DNA of 64,000 nucleotides from NCBI GenBank assembly GCA_027943335.1, contig BSBK01005646.1, positions 374,501 to 438,500 on the forward strand, in the 5' to 3' direction. The notes under the pieces are model-generated. The model was not told the DNA's origin and made no database searches. It saw only the letters and a list, made by a program, of their open reading frames with translations. Below, piece after piece: positions 56,285 to 64,000 of this stretch. Made by a program: the position numbers and the translations under genes. The first letter of the stretch is position 1. Each line of letters begins with the position of its first letter. The DNA comes from Chamaecyparis obtusa (lineage: Eukaryota; Streptophyta; Pinopsida; Cupressales; Cupressaceae).

Positions 56285-57748
56285 TGCTTTATTTTCCAAT
56301 CACCACATGATTCCTATTATTGTGCAGTTGATCAAAGTGTTTATGCAAATAGTGAACAAGAAACTAGTAAGGACAAATTTTATGATGATGAAGGTTGTGG
56401 TGTGACTTATTCCTATATTTGTGATGAAATAGACTCTGTAGAGGAAGATTAAAGTCAGGATGTCTATAGTTCTTAGGTTAGGAATGAGGTTTACCATCAA
56501 CAAGTTTTCTTTGATGAAGAAGAGAGTTATTTGGATAATGTTCAGTGTAATACTTCAAGAGATGAGGAACCTGTTGTCCTAAGGAGACCATCTAATGAAG
56601 AAATTGATCAGATAATAGCATACATGGTGACTCAAGCTAAAAGTAATTACAACTTAAGGAATAGAGTGGTGGGTAGTTCAAGTGGTAGACCTGGTGGAAT
56701 TTTCATCAAGAAAATGGAAGAGGATGAAAAACAAGTCCAAGATAAGAAAAGGGCTACTAAAATTGTTAACAAGACCAAGGTGAAGAAAAATGTCACCTTC
56801 ACTAAGCCAACTATTGCTTACAAAGTAAAATCCAAGTCTCTTATAGATACTGTATCCTCTTTGCTAAAGGAAGTGAAGATTCAGAGCAAAGATAGTCCTA
56901 ATCTGCTTACACATGAAGAAAATAAAGAGGTCACGGTCATTAAGCAAGATATTACAGACTCAAAGTATGTTCCAATTGCCATGAGCAGATTATTATCACA
57001 AATCACTGTCAAGGTCCCTTTATTAGAAATGATGAGAATAGAGGAACATAAAGAGAAGGCTTTAAGTTGGGTAAATGGTGTTACTTACATTGATACTCAA
57101 AACACTAACAAATCTGAAAAAACAAAGGTTTCTGACGATGTGAATACAAACCAAAATGGAGAGATTATTTTAGAGATCCCTCAAATATATTTGGATACAA
57201 ATGTTGTTTATACTGTACCTGGAATAATTGATCCTTTCTTTCTAACTTTTATTGTAAATGGAAAGCATCTCAAAAATTGTATAATAGATTCTGGAGCCTC
57301 CAACACTATCTTGCCCATAGAAATTATGAAATCATTAGGTTTGAAAGTTGATACACCTCATGGGAGGTGTCAGGCTATGGATTCCAGGGAGGTGCTAGTT
57401 ATTGGTACTATAAGGGCACTACCCTATAGACTTGAAGCATATCCTCGTAAGTTGCTAACTATGAGTGTATTAGTGGTTGACATTCCACCTCAATATGGAA
57501 TGTTGTTGTCAAGAAAATGGAGTGCTTCAATTGGAGGTAGTATACCGTGTGATTTGACTTTTGCAACTTTCAATATTGATGGTGATAATGTCAAGATTTC
57601 TAGAGAAAGTGGAGTTCCACACATGATTGAAATAAATGATGATCATTTAAATTGTTGTGTGGATGTTGACATGGAGAATTTCAAATTAGAGGAGACTATC
57701 CCACAAGTAGAAGAGATAGATCCATTAGTTGCGGAACTGAAAAAATAA
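56285..57748 (+). pseudogene. E3 gag linker and protease
   Basis: At 56285-56330 the knuckle reads CFIFQSPHDSYYC, with its second Cys changed to Phe. After an acidic stretch the frame is open from 56531 for 405 codons. It includes the SQITVKVPLLEMMRIEEHK block and the protease with DSGA at 57287-57298 (CIIDSGASNTILP), GRCQAMDSREVLVIGT and YGMLLSRKWSASIGGS. This is the best preserved protease in the window. Confidence 0.85.
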
Positions 57749-57766
57749 CAAAATGGATTATGGAAG

Positions 57767-58200
57767 ATGTACTTTGATGGAGCCTATTCAAAGGAGGGTT
57801 CTGGTGCTAGAGTTTTATTCATATCTCCATCAAGTACCACTTTCAAATATTCATTCCTGTTAACTTTTCAATGTACAAATAACACAGCTGAATATGAAGC
57901 ACTATCATTAGGATTGAATATTGCCATCAAATATGGGATAAAATGTTTAAAGGTTTTTGGTGATTCTGAACTTGTGGTGGCACAAGTTTGATCTAAATAT
58001 GCTATCACAAATGATAGATTAAAACTGTATAAAAATGTAATCTTGGATCAAATTGAAATGTTTGATGCTTTCAATATTTGTTGGGTAGAAAGATCCAAAA
58101 ACATAATGGCTGATTTTCTGGCCAATGTTGCTTTAAAGAGAGATGATTCAACCTTGCTTGGAGTATCAATAGTTGAAATAAAGAGTAGGCCAGTTGTTCC
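57767..58200 (+). pseudogene. E3 RNase H placed before the RT
   Basis: MYFDGAYSKEGSGARVLF, AEYEALSLGLNIA, VFGDSELVVAQ and KNIMADFLANVAL give the four carboxylates D, E, D, D. TAA at 57746-57748 precedes it. A TGA at about 57989 replaces the Arg found in E2 (a CGA to TGA change, CpG). Confidence 0.82.
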
Positions 58201-59459
58201 AGACAACATTTACAATTGGCAGGTCTTTGAAGATGACCATGATATTTTAAAATCCATTCAGTGCCTTGACATATATGAAGGTCAACTTATAGACTGTAAC
58301 ACATTGGTTGAGGAAATTGATGGTAAGGACATGGTCATGGGAAATGAGGTAATCCAATTGAGTTCAAATCATATCCCTAAGGGTTTAATTGAGTTGAAAG
58401 CATTATATACTGGTCAAGAAGATTATATGTTAAAGACAAGTAATGCTAAGGTAGAAGGTCTGGAAGAAGTGAATTTGGGATCACACAATGCACCTCAAGT
58501 GGTTTATATTGGGAAGAGATTAGACCCTCAACTAAGATGTAATCTAATAAATTTATTAAGGAAGCACAAGCATGTATTTGCATGGTCTTATGATGACCTA
58601 AGCTTATAGAGAGGATCTCTTCCAACATGAAATCCCATTAAAACAAGATGTCAACCCATTTAGACAGAAGCAAAGACCCATTAATCCACTATTGGCTCCT
58701 AAAATGCAACAGGAGCTGGTCAAGTTAAGTGATGCAGGAATAATCCAACCTATTAGCCATTCAACTTGGGTGTCCAACTTAGTCCCAGTTAGAAAGAAAA
58801 ATGGGGATATTAGGTTGTGTGTGGACTTTAGAAATCTGAATGTTGCATCATTAAAAGATAATTATTCTTTGCCCAATATGGAAGCAATGTTGCATAAAGT
58901 CACTGGATGTGAATTATTGTCTATGATGGATAGGTTCTCTGGATATAACCAGGTGTTGGTGAAAGAATCTAAGAAATTTAAAATAGCATTCACAACACCT
59001 TGGGGAACCTATGTGAATGTCAGAATGCCATTTCACCTCAGAAATGTTGGAGAAACTTTTCAAAGAGCCATGGATGTTACTTTTAAAGAATATATAGATT
59101 TTTTTATGGTTGTGTACCAGGATGACCTAACTGCCTACTCCAAATGGGCTGGTGATCATTGTTCACACCTAGAAAAGATTTTTAACAAAGCTCTAGAATA
59201 TTTTGTGTCTCTGAATCTAAAGAAATGTAACTTTGCAGTCAAAGAAGGGAAATTGTTGGGGCACATTGTATCTAAGGAAGGAATAAGAATTGATCCAAAG
59301 AGAGTGGAAGACATCAAGAAGGTCCCTGCACCCAAAAATCTCAAGGGTGTGCAATCCTTTTTAGGAAAAATCAATTTTGTTAGGAGGTTCATTGCCAATT
59401 TTGCTGAAATTGTCAAGCCAATAGTGAAGTTGCTCAAGAAAGATGTCAAGTTTCAATAG
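58201..59459 (+). pseudogene. E3 linker and reverse transcriptase (YQDD)
   Basis: The linker holds the HVFAWSYDDL block. A small deletion at about 58605 shifts the frame. The RT then runs open from 58692 to 59459 with HSTWVSNLVPVRKKNGDIRL, CVDFRNLNVASLKDNY, QRAMDVTF and YQDD at 59115-59126. MPFHLRNVGETF replaces the expected [12 protein letters not shown], which damages a conserved RT block. It ends in TAG at 59457, where a Trp is expected. Confidence 0.85.
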
Positions 59460-60076
59460 ACTACTGAAGCTCAAGGTGCATTTGATAAAATAAAAAAGTG
59501 GTTCAAGAGGCACTTGTACTGAAGTCTCCTAATTATACTAATCCTTTTTCACTTTTCTCTTTTGCATCATTTCATACTATTGTTGTTGTACTATTGCAAA
59601 AAGATGAAGAAGGTTTTGAACATCCAATTGCATTTTTTAGTAAGTCTCTGCAGGCTACTGAATTAAATTATGAGATAATGGAGAAGCAGTCATATGCACT
59701 AGTAAAGGTAGTCAAATCCTTTAGACCTTATCTGGTTTGTGCTAAGGTCATTGCATATGTTCCCCATGTAGTAGTCAAAGATGTCCTTACACAGTTAGAA
59801 GTTATTGGTAAAAGATGCAAGTGGATAACCAGGATTCAAGAATTCAATTTAGAAATCCATATCACCAAGCTTGTAAGAGGACAAGGCCTGGAAAGACTAA
59901 TGACTGAAGAGAATATGGATTTAGTACAGATTAACAATGAAGGAATTTCAGACATGATAGTAACAAGTATTGAGATGCAACCATACTATGCTGATATTGT
60001 ATATTTCATTAAGAATGTCAGATGCCCAGAACATATGACAGATAATCAAAAGAGATCCTTGAGGTTGCAAGCTTAG
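59460..60076 (+). pseudogene. E3 degenerate RNase H after the RT
   Basis: FSLFSFASFHTIVVVLLQKD and FEHPIAFFSKSLQATELNYE fix the position of the Ty3/gypsy RNase H. The Asp position is Phe, EKQSYALVK has Gln for Glu, and YVPHVVVKD replaces TDH. It is otherwise intact for 192 codons, so only the active site was given up. Confidence 0.82.
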
Positions 60077-61149
60077 AAATGCACATTGATACAAGGGGAC
60101 TTGTATTGGAAAAATAGAGATGGAGTCTTGTTGTTCTACCTTGACAAATATCAAGCAAAGAAGGTTTTGAATGAAATGCATGCTAGTGTTTGTGGAGGGC
60201 ATTATTCAGCAAAGACTACTACTCATAAGATTTTAAGAGCTGGGTATTTTTGACCTACATTATTTAAGGACTCCTTTTAGTTTGTCAAGAGATGTGAGGC
60301 CTGTTAGATATTTGCTTCAAAATTGAGATATTCAGGAGCATTATCATTAAACCTAGTAACTATTGAGGGGGAATGGATTTCATAGGAGAGTTTGTTGAGA
60401 AATCTAGTGGAGGACACAGTTCTATACTTGTTGCAACTAACTATTTCACTAAGTGGATAGAAGCTATTCCTACAAAGAAGGAAACAAGTAGAATTGTTAT
60501 TGATTTCTTACTTGAGAATATTTTGACTAGATTTGGTGTCCCCATGAAATTGATCACTGATAATGCAATGTGTTTCAGGTGAGATGAATTTAGGGATTTT
60601 TGTGAGGACTATGGGATTATGACATCTTATTCATCCCCCTATCATCCTCAAGCAAATGGACAAGCATAATCCAGTAATAAAAGCATCTTAAATATTTTGA
60701 AGAAAACATTGGAAGAAAATAAGAGGGCTTGGCATTCAAATTTGAAGCTTTCTGTATGGGCAGATAGGATTACGGTGAAGAAAGCTACGGGGGAATCTCC
60801 ATTTGAACTTGTATATGGTTTGCAATCAAGATTACCTATAAACAACTTGCTTCCTATTTATAAGTTCATTCAGGATCAGGAATTGGATGTGTTAGAGCCA
60901 ATGCAAGACATGATCATGCAATTGAATGAGTTGGATGAGATGAGAAGGGAGAGTCAGAGGAGCAATATCAAGTTGCAAGAGAAAATGAAGTACCTCTTTG
61001 ACAAAAGAGAAACTACCAAAAAATTTAAAACAAATGACTTAGTGCTTCACTTGAATGTGAGAGCAGAAGATAAAGGGAAACACAAGAAGCTTGAATCACT
61101 ATGGCTTGGTCCTTATATAATTCATGAAAGTTTTGGGAAGGATTCCTAC
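60077..61149 (+). pseudogene. E3 integrase, cut by E5
   Basis: The zinc domain (HASVCGGHY) is broken by stops at 60074, 60252-60300 and others. The core starts MDFIGEFVEKSSGGHSSIL (60373), with the second Asp in LITDNAMCF. At the third position (ANGQA*SSNKS) the Glu codon has become TAA. The C-terminal part reads SLWLGPYIIHESFGKDSYC and breaks off at 61149 in mid-domain, where TGTTGG begins. Confidence 0.82.
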
Positions 61150-62159
61150 TGTTGGCTCTTTTCCTTGTAGGACCAAGCTTGAATCAAATAGTTGGGCTTA
61201 AAACACTGGTTAGGCACTCAAGCTTGATAAGAAAAACAAACCAATTGATGAGGATAAAGAGAAATCCTCCTTCTTCTTTGAGCTCCACATTCACTCAGGC
61301 AGGTATTGCCTTATCTACACATTCAAGACACCTCATGAAAAACCAAAGACCTATAGATAGATTAGTGTGGAATGGTTCTCAAAATCCTATAGGTATCTTG
61401 TACCCCAATGATAGAAAATCTCATGCAATAGCCCTACTTGCATGGAATGAGCATGAAAACTAGAGATCTATCCTAACAACATGAAAGGGAAAAGGTGGGA
61501 CTGAAGGGAAATGATTAAATGGATAGAAGGGACCCCTGAGATACCCTAAGTCTTTGATAGACCAGTGCCTTGTCCAATGGGCCACAGAGTCAAATACCCC
61601 ACTGCAAGAGATAGCTATGAAACAAGAAAATAATATATCCAATGTGTTGATGCCTGACATCAATCACACACCATGACCAAACCTCAACTTAGCACCCACT
61701 TATGCATTCAAGCATGTTATTATCCAACAAATGATTTTAACCCTCCCCTTAAAAGAGACCTATGAAAGGATAATACATTAACCAACATCCACTGGAAGAC
61801 AAGCATGACCTATCCTTGATATTTCAGCTTATACATACAAGAATTCTAACTCTGAACTAGTTATCCCTACAAAGACAACTCCACTTACAAAAACTTAGGC
61901 AATGCAAATAGAAAAATCAAACACCCTTGATGCATGATTAATGGACCCAGAATTCAAATGGAGATAGCTCAGTAATAGTAAGAATATATAAAGTTCCTAC
62001 ACATAAGACAAATCTGTTACAAAAATTATTGTATTCTCTGAGCCAACAGGAGAAAGAGGAACACTCTATATGCAAAGAGAAGGAGAAATCTATAGGAAAA
62101 ATACCCTTTACATGGAACCAATTCTCCTCAAAAATTTGCAGAAGAAGGAACCCTTACAA

Positions 62160-62250
62160 AGTCAAAAACTTGACTACATATACCCCTAGCTGCCTTGGAA
62201 TTCTTAGAGAGAATGCAACAAGCTACGGACAGCTAGGGCTAGGGTTTCAA
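62160..62250 (-). promoter_or_regulatory. E5 LTR core promoter module
   Basis: On the minus strand: AAACCCTAGCCCTAGC, then GTAGCTTGTTGCATTCTC, then AAGAATTCCAAGGCAGC, then GGGGTATATG. It is nearly the same as in the E1 LTR. Confidence 0.55.
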
Positions 62251-63391
62251 CTACCAAAACAACTCAAACAGTCAATACAAGCAGTCTGGACAAAGAAATC
62301 TCAAACAGATCTTCAATCATGAAAACCTACGAGCCAAGTACAGAACATCCGGGAATGCCATAAAAACCAATACAAATCAGCCACCTACAAACACACCTTG
62401 AGCATAAAAGAGTCCATCATAAGGCACAAAAGTCATCACACAATCAAGTAACAGGCCTCCTGGACCACCTCGCAACAACTATCGCCACCAAACCAGATCA
62501 AATCCAGTCGCAGAGCATTGAAAACCAATCCTTTTGGTCACAGGAAACCCTCTGCAGGTTTGAATTCAAATCCCAACAGTCATTTCTTGGTGCCTAGCTC
62601 AGAACAATGGCCCACATTCAAACCTTTATCTACTTTATATCCCTGCCATCCAATCTTTTATTTTTCTCGAGCTTGGCAACTTAACCTTCAACTTTAGTGG
62701 TGCAACCGCACAGTCACCATCCTATCCACCACAGAAAATTAGGCTTCAAATTATGCTTGGTTGCATGATCGCATAACCCAAAAATGAGTTATGAAAACAT
62801 GCGACAGCCCATGAACATCACTGCCACCGCAACCGCCGCTGCAAACACTGGCCCCACCTATCTGGCAAACTAGTGACCAAAGAACTTCCGCCAGTTCATG
62901 AAATGCCATACACCATCACCAAAAAACTTAGTGACCATGTGACCACTATTCGCTAAGTCACCAAATGAACTAGCGAATCACCTTTATATTGCATGAATGA
63001 GCGATAAGAGGGAAATTTTCCAGGCCGCTAAACTCTTTATCCACTCTGCCAAACACCTATCAAGACTGCCAAACTACAATGGACCCCACTCCTAACTCTG
63101 CAACTACGATGCCACCTGTCATAACACCATTTGCTGAAACTACCCCAGAACACCTACCGCAAGACCCACCTTCCAAACCTCTGGCCACCTGGCACCAATC
63201 AAAAAATAGCAACTCAGCACCACATGGCAGACGGTCCCACTTGCATCGCACAGAGAAGATGCTAGATCAATGGATGGCGCATGATCGCAAGGGCTGGGAA
63301 TATTCCTTGAGATCATACGCCGACTGTTAGATCTAGCATCAATGCGGGCCCGCCAACAAGCCACATCACCACCATGGACATGTGGCAAGCA

Positions 63392-63796
63392 GTCACATGA
63401 TCACATAGCCAAAAATTGGGCTATGCGACCATGTGATAGCAAATCACAAGTTGCCATGTCACTACCTACTGCAAACAGGGTCCACCAACAAACTGCAAAG
63501 AATTCAGTGACTACGCGACTAACCGTTCACCAAGTCGTGAGATGCTAGCTGCTAACTGCCAAGAAATAAGAGAATGTGTGACTGAAGAAAGAAGACCGCC
63601 CGCCAGGTCGCTGAATGTTAAGGGATTAACTGCCAGAAACTAGCAAACAAGAGAAAACTGCCAGTCACCAAGTCGCGGAATGAGAAGTAACCACCAGACA
63701 GCCGAACAATGCAAAGAGTTAGGAACACACGGACAGGTGGCAGGCGGTCGCATGATCGCATGTCAAAAATTTTTGACATGCGGCCATGCGACAACC
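63392..63796 (-). repeat. GCATGATC hairpins in the E5 LTR
   Basis: 63392-63437 and 63746-63796 are imperfect palindromes of about 46 and 51 bases. The second has the centre TGTCAAAAATTTTTGACA, equivalent to the E4 hairpin at 45880-45929. Confidence 0.8.
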
Positions 63797-64000
63797 AATC
63801 ACAGAAGAGCCTTTGAAGGCCCGGGCCCACTTGACATCGCACTTGCGTAGTTAAGAACAAGGTCGAAAACACACAACATTTTCGACACAGAGAAAGACCA
63901 AAAACACATAGAGTTTTTGATGCCAAAGGATAAGTGCATAAAAGTAGGAAACACAGGGTCGAAAACAACGCAGGTTATCGATCAAAGATCAAAAACATCA

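Larger units (their letters stand above)
43748..61149 (+). mobile_element. E3: Tat-like Ty3/gypsy element, carrying E4 and cut by E5
   Basis: A 5' LTR region ends near 54127, followed by a PBS and gag-pol in the same domain order as E1 and E2. The integrase stops at 61149, where the E5 LTR (TGTTGG) begins, so the 3' LTR is outside the window. The frame changes several times (about 55200, 55510, 58610, 59480, 60200) and TAG stops are frequent. The left limit at 43748 is inferred. Confidence 0.75.
61150..64000 (-). repeat. E5: LTR of another Tat-family element, continues beyond window
   Basis: In minus sense the LTR ends GAGCCAACA at 61150, and its U3 start lies beyond 64000. It has the R-U5 word near 61560-61595, the telobox-TATA promoter (62160-62250), GCATGATC hairpins at 62759-62805, 63278-63321, 63392-63437 and 63746-63796, and TTTTCGA words at the right edge. 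It probably belongs to a minus-strand element. CCTAC (61145-61149) would be its target duplication. ORFs in this stretch (61152-61463, 63079-63330 and others) are chance. Confidence 0.75.

Noticed and set aside
61152..61463. 103-residue ORF after the integrase break, possible continuation of E3
   Set aside because: The sequence after 61149 is LTR of E5 in the opposite orientation; the expected integrase tail is absent.

Overview
This is plant nuclear DNA consisting almost entirely of nested LTR retrotransposons. The plant assignment rests on primer-binding sites matching initiator-Met tRNA (TGGTATYAGAGC type), plant telobox sequences (AACCCTAACCCTA) in LTR promoters, a chromodomain Ty3/gypsy element, and a fragment resembling plant ubinuclein. 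The density of old nested elements suits a very large genome. A gymnosperm such as a conifer is my best guess, but nothing here proves it.

Layout: (1) 1-9287, + strand: element E1, a Tat-like Ty3/gypsy element with its gag-pol entering from the left edge and a 2.75 kb 3' LTR. (2) 9418-12599: a small gag-only Ty1/copia element with a 577 bp internal duplication. (3) 12605-21400: old low-copy or AT-rich DNA with possible LINE relics, a ubinuclein-like pseudogene (16890-17507, -), a 209 bp foldback MITE and a minisatellite. (4) 21428-38699, - strand: chromovirus H, split inside its reverse transcriptase by E2. (5) 24195-36593, - strand: E2, a complete 12.4 kb Tat-like element with both LTRs, PBS and a 5 bp target duplication CAACC. 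(6) 38700-43747, - strand: element I, a gag-protease-only chromovirus relative, whose 5' LTR holds a 1242 bp DNA transposon with a striking palindrome array. (7) 43748-61149, + strand: E3, another Tat-like element with a large 5' LTR region, itself interrupted by E4 (45017-50036, a non-autonomous relative). E3 is cut in its integrase by a further LTR (E5, 61150 to the right edge).

The three Tat-like elements E1, E2 and E3 share the order gag - CQSPH zinc knuckle - protease - RNase H - reverse transcriptase (YQDD) - degenerate RNase H - integrase. The RNase H before the RT keeps its D-E-D-D residues. The one in the usual place after the RT has lost its catalytic residues in all three copies. 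E4 has the cis signals of this family (PBS, 3' UTR hairpin, LTR architecture) but only one gag-like ORF, so it probably used the proteins of such elements.

The items most worth following up are: the RNase H replacement; a decayed ORF of about 740 codons (50569-52785) beside or inside the E3 LTR; a family of GCATGATCGCATAGCC hairpins repeated in several LTRs; 13 copies of an ACTTTCGATCGAAAGT-type palindrome in the DNA transposon; and the decay of E1 almost only by TAG stops. I saw no intact host gene, tRNA, rRNA or CRISPR array.
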